Below, in pieces: positions 32,901 through 44,632 of a stretch of 64,000 nt of DNA. The position numbers and the translations under genes were made by a program. The first letter of the stretch is position 1. The number at the start of each line of letters is the position of its first letter. The notes under the pieces were generated by a model. The model did not search any database. It saw nothing but the letters and a program-made list of their open reading frames with translations, and was not told the origin of the DNA. Source of the stretch: Porphyra umbilicalis (lineage: Eukaryota; Rhodophyta; Bangiophyceae; Bangiales; Bangiaceae); NCBI GenBank assembly GCA_002049455.2, contig KV918804.1, forward strand, positions 124,001-188,000. Reading direction: 5' to 3'.

Positions 32901-33462
32901 AGGCGCGGATGCGCGCCGCCGCACTCGTCCAGTAGACGTTGCGGTGGCGGCACGCGGCACGGCCGAGCACGCCGCGCTCCATACCGTCGCCCCGCCGCGA
33001 CGCCACAATGGCGCTGGCTCGGGCCGCACGCGCCGAGGTCCGTCTCTTCGCCTGCCTGTCCTGCGGGGCTACGCCGTAGCCGGCCTCATCGTCGTCGACG
33101 AGAGCCGGCAGTCCGCCGTCGCCGTCGTCAGCGTCGGCCATCAGCGGCGCGTTGACGTTTGTTTCCGCCGCCGCGACAGACCCGTAGATGACAGGCACTT
33201 CGACGCCCGACGACGCCATGCCGATCAACCGGTTCTTGTCGCGGTGCGCCGCCTGCATATGGCGAGCACGTGCGACCACCGTGTCCGACACCATCGGGCA
33301 GTGGAAGCACAAACAATTTGCGACAGGCGGCGCAGACTGCGCCATCGTAGCGGGAACCGTGATGGGGGAGATGGGGGGTGGGAGCGAGGATGGCAGCGAC
33401 GGAAGAGATGGGGCGGGGAGAAGTGAATAGCAGGCGATAGCTGCATGACACACGTGCGGCAA
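29932..33462 (-). pseudogene. Plavaka/CACTA-like transposase gene with one intron and two in-frame stops
   Basis: The minus-strand frame runs 33,462-31,559, then an intron with GTACGTGC donor (31,558-31,334, phases match), then 31,333-29,932. The first exon holds two in-frame stops, TAG at 32,598-32,596 and TAA at 32,310-32,308, but no frameshift. Order of parts: a C2H2-like CFHCPMVSDTVVARARHMQ; SAAHNI before PVRARFVSIV (compare the GNIYPVYL region of Plavaka-type proteins); APRIVGLVVDQVKERAILGL and a Cys pair in RFFCSPCTADKDEAPCAH; DLLHVWKLG; HLSVFWPSIVAG; and near the C-terminus KVHRVIFHLGDELRDCGN with ERLHGACKRMYARTNKRG. These blocks recall Plavaka and related KDZ/CACTA transposases. The family call rests on motif memory. 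Element ends were not found. Confidence 0.65.
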
Positions 33463-33771
33463 ACAACAGCTCTTAGATGTCGACTTTTAACGGCGTCAGT
33501 GCTCAGGCAAAAGCCCGCTCGTACGCCGAGCTGGTGCCGCATGTGGCACTCCGTTACCCCCCAGCCCTGCATGCAAAGATTGTCATTGCCACACACCGCA
33601 TCGCAACGAGCCGGCCAAAGCGACCAACGCACCACCTCCGCATCACCACGAGAAACAGCACCAACCGCCGCCTGGTTGTTACCAACTTGGTACCAACCTG
33701 CAAATCGCCGGTCTGGCTACAGGTCAGTACACAACAGGGCCAGCGACCGCACGCCGCCACCCACGACGGCA

Positions 33772-34265
33772 GAGGCACCCACCACCCAGCCACCGTCCCC
33801 ACACCACGCCGCCGCCGCAAACGCCGACAGCCAGACGACCACCACCGCGGCGGTGACGCGACACAGCCCGCCACGTAGCAATACCCCATGCGGCTGCGGC
33901 GGCGACCGCACCCGCCCCTCCCCCACACCTGCAAGGGCACCCGCCACCCAGCCGTCGCATGCCCCCACGCCGCCGCCGCAAACTCCGACAGCCAGGCGAC
34001 CACCACCGCGGCGGTGACGCGACACCGCCCGCCGCTCAACAAGGCTGCATGCGGCAACTGGGATGACGGCACCGGTCCCCCCGTATCTGCAAGGGCACTC
34101 GTCATACAGAGATTGTCCTCGCCCCACGCCGGCACCGCAAACGCTGGCAGCCAGGTGACCACCTCGCCGACGGTGACGCAAAACTGCGCGCCACGCAACA
34201 AGGCCGCATGCGGCAGCGGCGACGACAGCACCGCGCGTCGCCGCCTCCGCAAACCACATCCGCAC
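33772..34265. repeat. tandem repeat with a 160-bp unit, about three copies
   Basis: Units start near 33,772, 33,938 and 34,093 and share GCCGCCGCAAACGCCGACAG, CCACCGCGGCGGTGACGC and the ending CACCTGCAAGGGCAC. The spacing between the GACAGCCAG anchors is 160 and then 159 bases. The third copy is more diverged. The array lies between the divergent Plavaka-like gene and the gene block at 35,638. Confidence 0.75.
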
Positions 34266-35637
34266 CTAGGTGGCCACCACCACGGCAGTGACCTACGGGG
34301 GCCCGCCACGCAACCAGCTGACACGAGGGGACAACGAGGACCGCCCTTCACCGCCCCCCCGCTCGATTGCTGTTCGTACAACCGGCCGGCTGACGCGCAA
34401 TGCCAGAGCAAAGCCGAGATGGCCGCAAAGAGGATGCGGTGGCGGTGTGTTGCGACGCGGTTCTGGCTACTCGGTGTGTGTGGAGGCCGTGGTCGAAGGT
34501 CCTCGGGTGCTTGCAAAATTTGACACCACATGGCGCGAGCACACAGTCCAAATTTCCAGACGGACTTGATCCTCTTTTGTCGAGAAGTCCCAAATCATGT
34601 TGAAACCGATTGCTACCCTTCGGGGTCGGCCACAGTTGGTCATTTGGACATCAGCCAATGCGAGCCATTTAATTTCGATTGTAGCCTGCGCCCTGTACTT
34701 GGTATCGGTCTGTATTTGTGGCGAGCTCTCGATTTTTGCACGAGTTGGTCTCCGCTGCCGCAAAGATCCCGACCCTTCAGCGGCAGCCGACCGTAGATGG
34801 GTCACCCTCCTGCCCGTGCGATCTCACTGGCAAGTCGAACCTGGTCGTGGTGGTTCGTGCGCACCGTCCAGCCCCGCCTGCCCGCATGTTTTACCTTTCA
34901 CTCTCTCGCCCCTCGCGCCCCCCCCCCCCCTATCGGACTCTTTGCCCGCCGTTTTGCCCCCGGGCATGCAGACGCCAACGACGACCGGCAACTGTCATCA
35001 TCTGAGCACGATATGGCTGCTTCCTGTGGAGTCCGACCATCGGGAAGGTGCTTGTAACAAGTGGAGGAAGCTTGATCCCGCGACGTCCCTGGATACCGTG
35101 CCGTCCAGTGGCCACGGCCAGTGATGCTTACATTTCTGCAATGGGTCGCTCTTGTGCATCGCTCTGTGTCTGCATCACCGCTGCTCTTTGCATCCCCCCC
35201 CCCCCCCCTCTGTTGTATGGCCTGTTCTGCCCTAGCCACGCGCTCACAGTGGTCACTCGGCCAGCCGAGACAGGTGCTGGTATGGCCCGCAGATAACACC
35301 CGCCGATGGGGGGTTGTCGCCGAGGTGTGTGACTGTCGCGGGTACCATCGCTGGGGTGCCACCGCGTGGGCCCGAGCGTGGAACGGGCCGGGGTGGAGCC
35401 GCACCACCACGACCCCGCGCAACTGGCCCGCGCTCACTGCAACGCCGAGGGCTGTCACACGTGTGGGTGTATATACGCCGTGTCACGTACCCCGCCGAGC
35501 CCAACCTGACCAGTGTCTTCGTTACCGTGTTTCAGTGCCCTGTGACATCGCTCTTCTCTCCCGCCGCGTGTTTTGCCTTCCTACTCGCCCCCCCCCCGTC
35601 CCTCATCCGTGTTCCACGCGCGATTCCTGCCCCATCA
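34266..35637. other. spacer without recognised gene
   Basis: Mixed composition with C-runs near 34,919-34,930 and 35,195-35,208. No domain-bearing frame was seen. It must include the 5' region of the following gene block. Confidence 0.4.
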
Positions 35638-38236
35638 TGATGAACGACAAGAGCCTGTACGCGTTTGTCGGGCACCCGCGTGACTACCTCTAAGATGACG
35701 ACGAGATCCAGCCGCAAGACCGAGGCACTGGCGCGAGCCATGTTCGTGCGGCCGCCAGCTCGCACCAAGACGGGCGCGGACCGGCCACGGCCGCCAGCGG
35801 CGCCGTGCCCTATCGTCCAAGCGCCAGTGCCTTCCTGCGCGCGGCGCCGTCGCCGAACGTCGCTTTTGCAAGTGCCCCTGCCGCATACGGCGCGTCGGTG
35901 CCGGTCAGCGCGTCGCCCGTCGGCGGCCCTCCGGCCGCATATGTTGCGTCGGCGCAGGTTGGTGACGCCCCGGCGGCGTACGGCGGGTCGGCGGCGGTCG
36001 GCGTGTCGCCCATCGGCGGCGCTTCGGCCACGTATGGTGGGTCGGCGCCGATCGGCGCCGGCCGTGCATTCTACGGCGGGTCGACGCCGGTCGGTGCGTC
36101 GCCTGTCGGCGGCGCCTCGGTCGTCTCTCGTGGGCCGGCGCCGGTAGGCGCGTCGCCCGTTGGCGGCGCATCGAGCGCCCATCGCGGTGTTTCGGCGGGG
36201 GCGAGCGGGCTGACGGTACGTGCCGTCCCCGTGGCCGCGGGCGTCGGTACCACCGGGGCGGCGGTCGGCAGCCAGGTGTCGGATGCGCCCGCAGCTGGCT
36301 CTACTGTGCCGCGAACTGCGGCACAGTCGCAAAACGTGTCGGCTCGTCCGGGTGCACTGCCTCCGCCCCCGCCTTGCCGCCGGCCAGGCTCCGACGGTGC
36401 ACGAGCAGGCACCAGCGCCTCTCATGCGCTGTGGGAGGCTTATATTTCGTCGGACGACGAGATGCTGGACGCACCTCTGTCGACGCTTCCGCGCCGCCCC
36501 CGATCTGGGGCGGATGTCAATGCGGTGGGCTCCCGTGCAAGCCGGGCGGAACGGCGCCCTCGGGCACCAACCCCGCGGGGCACTACGAGCCCGTCCCCAA
36601 CGCGGCGCCGCCCCAACAGCCCGACGCCTGCGGCAGGCGTCGACGCGGCTGGTGACCGCCATGTGGCCGCCATGAGTGCCACCATTTGCTACGTCGGGTC
36701 GACTTCGAGCCTCGGCTTCGCCTCTGCGCGCCGGGAGATGACGGCGTTGAAGCGGGAGGTGGCCCTTTCGACCACCCAGCAGCGGTTGGCGATGGCAAAG
36801 CTGGACACGATGGCGCTGTTGGTCGAGCAGGTGATGACGCTGCTCTCCAGGAACCGCGACATCCTGCTGGTTGCGCGTCAGGCGCTGGCGGCCTCGCCGC
36901 CCTCCCACACGGCGCCGCCAGGCACCGTCGGCGTGTCGGCGACGCCCGCAGCACCGGACAACGCGGGGCAGCTCGACGCCACCTGGATCATCGACATGCG
37001 TCCTGTGTTGGTGACTTGGATTGAGCAGCATTTCGGCAACGCGCGTGTCCCGTCCGACGTTTGGCTTTCGTCGGCCACGGTCATCCAGCTCCTCCAAGCC
37101 AAGACGGCCGGGACGCTGGGCGTCCCGCCTGAGCGGGCGGCGCAGATGCTGCAAAGCAAGTGGCGGCTCCCCGTGCGCGTCGCCAAGAACGTTCGGGGTA
37201 CCGGGCCGGCTCCTACCGTCGCGGCCAAGCGGCGCACGCCCGCCTAACGCTACCTCCACCGCGGCGTTTCGCACTTTTTTCAGCGCGTCGGTACTACGGC
37301 GGTGTCCACCTTCGGCACCCACATGCACACGGAGGAGGATGTGGGCACCCTGCGGCGCGTGCGGGCCACCCGGACAAAGCAGGATGTCGTGTTTTCCGCC
37401 GCCGAGGCCACGGAAATGCTTAACGAGAACAACTTTCTCCTCCTCGACGCCGGATGTCGCGCGGCTCTCATGGCGGCCGCGCACGCGGTCCTCTCGCGTA
37501 TGGGGTTGCGCTGCTTCTCGGAGCCGGGCCCGTCGCGTGGCGGCCCCCGGACGGTGTCCTGCACCCTCGCCCACATTGCGTTGATCACTCACAATGTCCG
37601 CCAGCATCTGATGATGCGCACTGTGCCTGCTAGCTACGAAGGGAACTCGGGGCTCGCTCAAGGCCTCAACATGGGGCACCGCGAGGAGTGAAAGCGGAGT
37701 TGACTACCCTCGGCGTCATCCTCGCCGTCCAGGGCGCCAGAGCCGTCAACGGCCTGCGCGTGACCGACGGCGAGTGGGCAGGCCGCACGAACGCCGAGCT
37801 GGTCTCCCCCCCGGCGGTTGGCAGAGACGCCGCCGACGGCACCGACAACGACAACCTCAACCCCGCCGGCGACCACAACGGTGGCGTGGGTAATGACAAC
37901 CTGCATCCCGTCGGCGACGACGACAGCAGGAGTGGCGATTAAGATGCAGCTGGCGGTGACGACGACTGGAACGCGGAGATGGGCGAGGAGCTGGACGACG
38001 GCGAGGAGCATGAGCCTCCGGCGCGTGGTGATGGTGGCGTCGATCCAGGGGCCGACGGTGGCGACGACGAGGAGGAGGCGCCCGACGCGTACCGCTCGGC
38101 GCGGCTCGGCAGCGCCGCCGAGATGGACGCCCTGCGCGCTGCCCAGGAAGCGGCGCACCGTGCGGCGTATGGGTCGGACTTACCGGATGACGGTGGCCCG
38201 GTGCTCCCGGCTCTGCTGGCTCGTGTTTTGTTGTGA
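35638..38236 (+). pseudogene. unrecognised multi-block gene with 15-residue repeats, broken
   Basis: Starting at ATG 35,638 (MMNDKSLYAFVG), long stretches stay open in one frame to about 37,690 and then continue in another frame to 38,236. There are about three in-frame stops and one frame change or unseen intron. The largest open stretch is 35,805-37,247. It has a repeat block of about eight degenerate units on the theme AYGGSAPVGASPVGGA, an Arg/Pro-rich linker, a coiled-coil-like segment (TALKREVALSTTQQRLAMAKL) and a compact region with WIIDMRPVLVTWIEQHF. The next stretch has VRATRTKQDVVFSAAEATEML, and the last is acidic (DDDWNAEMGEELDDGEE). I do not recognise the family. The divergent transposase 2 kb away suggests a partner gene of the same element. 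Confidence 0.45.
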
Positions 38237-39080
38237 GGGCGGTGGGGGGGGGGGGGGGGGAGTAGCGGCAAGTAGTTTTCTTGTCTGCGTCCGTGTGCTT
38301 CTCTTTCTTTATTGAGCGTGAGGGGCGTGGCACCCATAACCTGGCGCGTAGCGCTGGGCATTGCTTCTCGTCGTTGTTTGTATCCTTTTTGTTTCGCTAC
38401 CTCCACAATGACGCAGTCTGTCATCTCACGCCGCCATCCGTTCAGCAGCGCACGACTAGGAGGTGTCGCCATCGTGGGCGGCGTAGCGCCTCGTACAGCC
38501 GAAAGAAACAAAACGCGGCACCAGCAACCTGGACCGGTGCCCGGCGCACGGCTGCTGCCCGGTGCAGGCAGGCCTTAACGTCCCTGGCTTAATCGTGCAC
38601 AGCGACCCTACCAGCGTCTCGTGATCTGCCTTGCGTTTCCACTCGCGACGGGGACCGTGCACCTGGACGGGATTGTAACAAGGAATCGCTTGTTCAGGCC
38701 TTGTGCCGTGACGAAACCCTGAACGGGATTTCCTCCCGTCCAGGCTGCAGGTCGTTCTGACGGTGTGAGGGTGGGGCTGCGGCCACCGCCGCGGTCGGCG
38801 GCGCGCGCGCCACCACCGTGGTCACGCGATGACCGCAGCGCCGCGTGCAGACGCGCGCGCGGTGCCAGCGCGAGATGTGCTGCACCCAGCCAAAGCAGCG
38901 TGTGCAGAAGATTCATTTCACTTATGAGCCACGGGTTGGCACATGTCAAACTAGTCTGGCGTGTAAATGGGATCCTTAAGCGAAATCTCCCTATACTTAA
39001 TATTCTTCACTTTGACTGACCAGATTCGGGACTGTGCACTGCGCGTCCACGCGGCGCCGAGACGTCACCTGCTTACCATA
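38237..39080. other. spacer without recognised gene
   Basis: It begins with a G-run near 38,241-38,261. A short foldback sequence (GTTCAGGCC and CCCTGAAC, about 38,640-38,770) resembles the one near 29,100. No gene was seen. Confidence 0.4.
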
Positions 39081-39234
39081 CAGTCGTTATGTGTTTTCAT
39101 GGCAGGGGTGCGCCACAAAAGTAGCACCCTCTTTCAGTTTCAGATCGCGAGATATCGCGGTCCTGAGGCTCTAGGGGCCATTCACTTGTAGAGCATGCTC
39201 TCCAAGTGAATGGCACATACGCGAATAATGACTG
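39081..39234. mobile_element. 154-bp MITE with TA target site (copy 1)
   Basis: It starts CAGTCGTTATG after TA and ends CGAATAATGACTG before TA, so the ends form short inverted repeats of the Tc1/mariner pattern. The core is a hairpin, CATTCACTTGTAGAGCATGC against its complement. A nearly identical copy lies inverted at 61,228-61,384. Confidence 0.8.
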
Positions 39235-39834
39235 TATTAGAGATGTGTTCCATGAGATGCTCTATCAAGTACTTTGCATCCCATCTTCTTGGGGCTCCGC
39301 TGCGTCATCCTCGGCGGGTTCGATGGAAATTTTGTGCGTCGGTATTGCTCTCCAGTCTGGTCAGGGACCGCCCCGGCCGCCCACCTGTCGTTTTGGGCAG
39401 TGCAGCGCGACGCTACGCGTGGACAGCGGCGCGCCCCCTCTTGGATGTCTTCTCGGCGGTAGCTAGTAGGGGCCAAATGTCGACCATTTCTGAGGCCCAG
39501 ATGCGCTACAGACGCATCGCGCGGGCCCCCGTGGTACGAAAAGAAAGCCCATGCGACGTATGATTTTACCTCGCAGTTTCTTCTTCTGAGCATGCGATCC
39601 GAGTCGTGGGCGCAGAGAAAAGAAATAAGAACAGGGTTTCCTGTCATATTATTGTCGACCATCCGAATCGACCTGTATCTGGTCTCGCGACAGGCGATTT
39701 CACTGGCTGAGGAGCCACATCTTCGCAGAAATCCCAAGAAAATTCCCATCGTGGCAACGCGTGTGTGTTCTGTCTCTATTGGCACCACAGACCAAGTCCC
39801 CCACCCTCCGCCCCCCCCGCCCACCCCGCCCATC

Positions 39835-41673
39835 TCACCCTCGCTGCCTCTTCCGGCGCGTATCAGGCTCCACCACGGCCCGACCCACGCACGTGTACGG
39901 GGCAACCTCCCCCGCGGCGGCGCGCGCGCGCGCCGCCCGCGCCTGCAGGCTACGCTTGCGCTGCTGGAACTGGGGGCTGCTGCGCCGCGCCGCCGCCTCG
40001 GCCACCAAACGAGCGTTAAGTTCGACAACGGCCGCTTCCTTGGCCGCCTTCGCCGCTTGCACCGTGGCCTTGGCCGCCTGCTTCCGCGCGGCTTCGGCGT
40101 CCAGCTCGGCGAACGCGGCCAGCACAGCGGGGGCGGTCGCCTCCAAGGCCAAGCCCCGGGTGCTGACCGACCCAAAGGCCACCTGCGGCTGTCGCATGTC
40201 TCTGCGAGCCTCAGGGCCCAGGCGGGTAGCCAACAGCTCCAGGTCCACCGTGCGCGCCCCGTTCCGCGCCCCCTTCCCCAATACCAGCGGGCCGACATTG
40301 ACTTCCGAGGGGCAAATGGGCCACGTCCCCGTCTTTTTGAAGCCGTTGACGACGTTGACAGATGACAGGCCGTGGAAGGCCCCCTGCTTAATCACCTTCA
40401 TGAGGTTGGTGAGGTTGAACTTGGAAATGCGGGGCAGTGTGGGTAGCATTGCGCGCAGGGAGATGCGGGCGTACGCCTTGGTCTTCAATAACGGGTCCTT
40501 GTCCAGCGCCTGGAGTATATGGGAAAGGTGGGAGGGGAACATTAGGACCACCACCTTGACGGCATGGAGCACCTTCAAGCCAACCACGGAGGCGTGCACC
40601 TTGCACCCGTCCATCAAAACACCTTCCAGTCACCCGGGCACTTGCCGACCATGTGCCGTGCGACGAAACCAGCGTACACCTCCCACAGGGCACCGTCAAA
40701 GCCAGGCTTTTCGCGGCGGTGGACCTTGGCGCCCTCGTCCAGGTAAGCGGCGAGCGGCACACAACGAGTGCTGCCGTTCCCACCGTCCTCCACGGCGTAG
40801 GGAAGGCGCCCGCCGCTGCCTGCAACGACCACGAAGAGTGGGAGGCGGGTACCGTCCGCGCACACGGTAGCGACTAGGCTGGCCGCCTCGGCGCCGCTCT
40901 GCACGCTAGGAAACACAAACTCGGGGACGGCCGTCTGCGCGCCCGCCATGACCGTCGCGGGGGTAGTCTCCATCAGCTCTTGGGCCTTCATCATGGACTC
41001 GTCTGTATTCCACACCTGCGCAGCCGGAGTAATACTAAAGTCGTGACAAAGAAAGCGAAACGCAGCGAAAACAACTTGGTCACTGCCTCGGGCGTTGAGG
41101 CATCAGCCCGGGCACTCTCAATACCCATGGGTCTCACACGACGGAGCTGCGGGTGGCGCCCCAAAAAAAGTCGAAATACGAACGCTCAGGGAACCCACCC
41201 ACACCAAACCGACGCTCGGCGTCCTCCTCTCTCCCCATGTCTGTGATGTACTGACGCAAAAGGACGGCGGCCAACTCACAGGTTAAAAGGTCGCCGCCCT
41301 TGGTCCAGGCGGCCATGCACATGGCTAACACGTCCTCCTCCTCAGAGGAGAAAAATGTGGGGCGCCCCAGCTTGATCGGGGCGCTCGGGCTACGGAGCCA
41401 GGTCCGCAAATTCGAGCGAGAAGCACCGGTGGCGGTCATCAACTTCTCCACGCTGTCCGTTCCCAGCTCCCCCCGCGCCACTGCGAGCTTCTCACGCATT
41501 TCCGATGTCAGTCGGGCACCCCACTTGGAACGCGCCCGGGGTGACCTCGGTGGCGGTCGATCGAGTGGAAGAGGGAGACGCCATGACCGGGGGGGACTCA
41601 AAAAAAACGTAAGGGGGTGCCGACGAGTTGCTGGATGGGATGTGGGTGACACGGGCACGAGAGGATGGAACAC
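39835..41673 (-). pseudogene. second pogo-like transposase, spliced and frameshifted
   Basis: An N-terminal block (41,673 to about 41,140) has SVEKLMTATGASRSNLRTWL and GRPTFFSSEEEDVL, the two HTH elements of pogo-type transposases. A probable intron of about 124 bp ends at 41,016 (TGCGCAG). The DDE domain follows: WNTDESMM for the first Asp, ATVCADGTRLPLFVVVAG, then LMDGCKVHAS for the second Asp and LSHILQALDKDPLLK. The C-terminal VVNGFKKTGTWPICPSEV matches the GFRKTGIxP block of the family. The DDE part is split by one frame change in a TTTT run near 40,617. The C-terminus is Ala/Arg-rich. It differs clearly from the transposase at 20,771, so two lineages are present. Confidence 0.72.
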
Positions 41674-43199
41674 GACTTGAGGGAAAAGGCTGGAAGAAGG
41701 GACACGGGAGATCTACGGCGGCGAACACTGTCACCACAAAGTCAATCGCTGTTCTTTGCAGTCAACCTTGCGGTACGGTGGTAACTGTAAAGTGGTTGAC
41801 ATTTCTAAGGCTGGTCGACATTTGGCCCCGACAGGCTAGAGCGCGACGCCATCCGTCGGCAGCGGCACGCCCCGCCCCCCCTGGTGGGACGCGTTTTGGG
41901 CAGTGCCCAGCAACGCAATTTGGGTGCAGCGGCACGCACGCCCCTGCTCTGGGGACATCAGCCCCGGGCTTGGTGGGGCGCAGGCTGTAACTCGGCCGGC
42001 TCGGCCGTATGACCGACCCTCCTTTGCCTGCCCCACACTCTTTACAGCCCCCAGCACACGTCCCTCTTCCGCTCCTCTCGCCTCCTCTGCTGGTACCGCT
42101 CGACAGCGTTGCTTTTTTTCTTCCGTCCGCTAGGCACCGCTGCCCACCCTACCCACCGCTGCCCCCCCATTCCAAGACCGCCATCAGCACTATGCTGGCC
42201 GCCGGCCGACCCCCATCCCGTTCGCTGGCGCGCGGCGCCCGTCGCCCGTCCTCCCCCCCCCACCTCTTATCGCTCATCTTGCCCGCCCCGCTTCTGCCCT
42301 CCACCCGGGCCAACGCACCAAGACCTCCCTCCCTCCCTCTCCGCGGTGGCGGGGTTGCTCGTGGTGGCGGCCAGCGACGACGGTGACACCGGCGACGGCG
42401 GCGCGTACAGACGGCGGTGAGCGGCGTCGGTCATGGAGGTGGCCGCGTCGTCGACGGCGGTGGAGGTGTCCGTGTCGTCGACGGCGCCGGTGGCGGTGCT
42501 TGCGGTGGCGGCCGGCACTAGCCACGGAAGTGGCAGGGGGCGGCGGCGGCGGCGGCTGCGGCGGCAGTGCTTTGTGTGGCCGCCGTCAGCGGCGGCGGTG
42601 GTGGTGGCGGTTGTTGTGGACTTCATCCGCGCTGCTGCCGCGGAGTGCCGGCGGCCGCGTGGGCGTTGGCTGCTGCCGTTTGCGTGTGTGTTTTTTCACC
42701 CCCACGCGCACGGGCAGGGCGAGGAGGGCGGGATGAGTTGACGGAGGGGGCTTTGCTCGCTACAACCCTGCCCTCCCTGCCTGCACTGTGCTTGGCTTTC
42801 TTCTTCGCGCCCGTTTTGTTCAATGTCCCCTCTACCATGAGTAAATCGCGCGTTCCTCACGATACAGCTCCACCCTCCGCACATATACAATCATAAAAAT
42901 GACTTGGCAGTGCTCTTTATAGCCACATCCTGCCTGCCGTCACTTCAGGTCACTTTGCAGCCTGTTTTTGCGCCTTGTGTCTCGTCGCACGTTTTCTCTC
43001 TCGTCTCTTCTGTGCTCCAACCCGCCCGCCCGTCCGAGTTGTGTCTGTGCTTTGTACCTGGCTACCGGCCACCGAATGTGACACGTGTTCCGTTCCTCAC
43101 TTGTGTCAATCTTGGTCAAGGTGGGGGTGGGGGTGGATAAATCTGAGTGGGAAACAGACGCGCGGGAACGCTGCGCATCCGCACCACGCCCCAGTCGCC
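41674..43199. other. low-complexity spacer
   Basis: GGC- and GGTGGC-rich repeats dominate 42,340-42,620. Frames on both strands are Ala/Val or Arg-rich strings. No gene was recognised. Confidence 0.4.
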
Positions 43200-43814
43200 A
43201 TGCGCACGTTGGAGTTGGAATTTTCTGACGAGGAACAATACAGGGTGACGCATGTTGCGCTGTCAGTGGGGCTAGAGAATTCCAACGACGAAGAGAACAC
43301 TGAGGCCTCTAGGTACTACCATGTTTGTCGTAGAAAAGACCACCAGAGAGGGGGAACGGCATTGTCGGCCAAGCTCGACGGCCGCAAAAGCCACATCCAG
43401 CTCAGCCACCGCGACGCCGGCAGCGGTCCCCCTATCTGCCACCACCACCCCCGAAACCGCACCGCCGCCAACCACGAAGCGCACTTCGTGAACGCTGGCC
43501 CGCTGCAAGCCGTCGCCCTTCGTGTCGTCGACCTCGTCCCGCCACTCGCCGTCGCGGTTAGCGGCCTCGTGCCCTTGCGTAAAGCCGTCGGCGTCGGCGG
43601 CGGAACCGCCACTGCCGAGACAGTGGCGATCGCGCCGACGCCGCCGCCGCCCCCCCCGCTACCAGCACCACCCCCTCCGCCAACGCAGTGGCGCCAAGCA
43701 GGCCGCCCTTGGCGTCGCCGTCGCCCCGCCGCCCTCCGTCGCCGTCGCTGTCGCCGTGCACCCCGATGGATGCCGCGACGGGGAATGGCGGGCGGAACAA
43801 CAAAACGGTCGTAG
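43200..43814 (+). CDS. weak hypothetical ORF
   Basis: An ATG at 43,200 opens a 204-residue frame whose first 70 residues have mixed, protein-like composition (MRTLELEFSDEEQYRVTHVA). The rest falls into Pro- and Arg-rich low complexity. There is no recognised domain and no support from neighbours, so this may be chance. Confidence 0.2.
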   Translation: MRTLELEFSDEEQYRVTHVALSVGLENSNDEENTEASRYYHVCRRKDHQRGGTALSAKLDGRKSHIQLSHRDAGSGPPICHHHPRNRTAANHEAHFVNAGPLQAVALRVVDLVPPLAVAVSGLVPLRKAVGVGGGTATAETVAIAPTPPPPPPLPAPPPPPTQWRQAGRPWRRRRPAALRRRRCRRAPRWMPRRGMAGGTTKRS

Positions 43815-44632
43815 TAGCCGCGGCCGGCGCAGGCGCCAAAAACGCCCGAGAACACGGCGTCAGCGGCGCCGTGCGACAACACGCGCGATTTCGCTGCGGC
43901 AGCGATCGCGTCGCCGCCATCGCGGCGCCGCCACCGCCGTCACCACGGCGACCAACATCCAGGTAGCCTCAAGGCCGCAAGATGCGGCCGCGGCCGCCCT
44001 GACCGCCGGCAACACCACAGGCACCGGGCCGCCGCCGCGCGCGACGTCCACCTTGTCATCATCTCCCAGCTGCTCGTCGTCGCCGTGGACGTGCACGTCG
44101 GTGGCGACACGGTCGGCGCCGCCGTCGGTGTGCCGCCGGTGGCGGTTGTGACCGCCCAAAAAAAAACGGTAGGTCTGCCGTCGGTTGTGTCGGACGACGG
44201 TGATGGCGCCGCCGAGGTGGCGGCGATCGCGCTGCCGCTTAAATCGGCCAAACTAGCACCACAGAAAGCGGTGCATATCCGCTCCGCCGGCCACGGCTCC
44301 CACAGCAGCCCCGCACCCCCCGCCACAGCGATGCCACCGATCATCACGTGCACCGCGTCCGTGTCGCGGCCGTCCCGTCGCATGCCGCCGCCAGCTGCCC
44401 ACGCATCGCCAGCATTGGCCGCCAAGCCGCATTGCCCCCCGCGTCCTCGTCGTGGTCCTCGCCGCCGTCCCACCCCTCGCCGTCACCATCGACCACAGTC
44501 ACGTCCCCTCCCACACCGCTTCTTCGAAGTGGCCCCGCCGCCCGCCGTACCAGACCACAGGCATGCCGGTCGCTTTCATAAGCGCGACCGCCGCCCCGCC
44601 ACCGCCGACCGAGTTGCAAGCGCGCGTGCGCG
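43815..44632. other. GC-rich spacer without gene
   Basis: Low-complexity GC-rich sequence lies downstream of the Crypton reading frame. Nothing was recognised. Confidence 0.4.

Noticed and set aside
35532-37679. A 715-residue open frame on the minus strand
   Set aside because: It is antisense to the gene block at 35,638-38,236, is Arg-rich throughout and shows no domain; GC-rich coding leaves such shadows.
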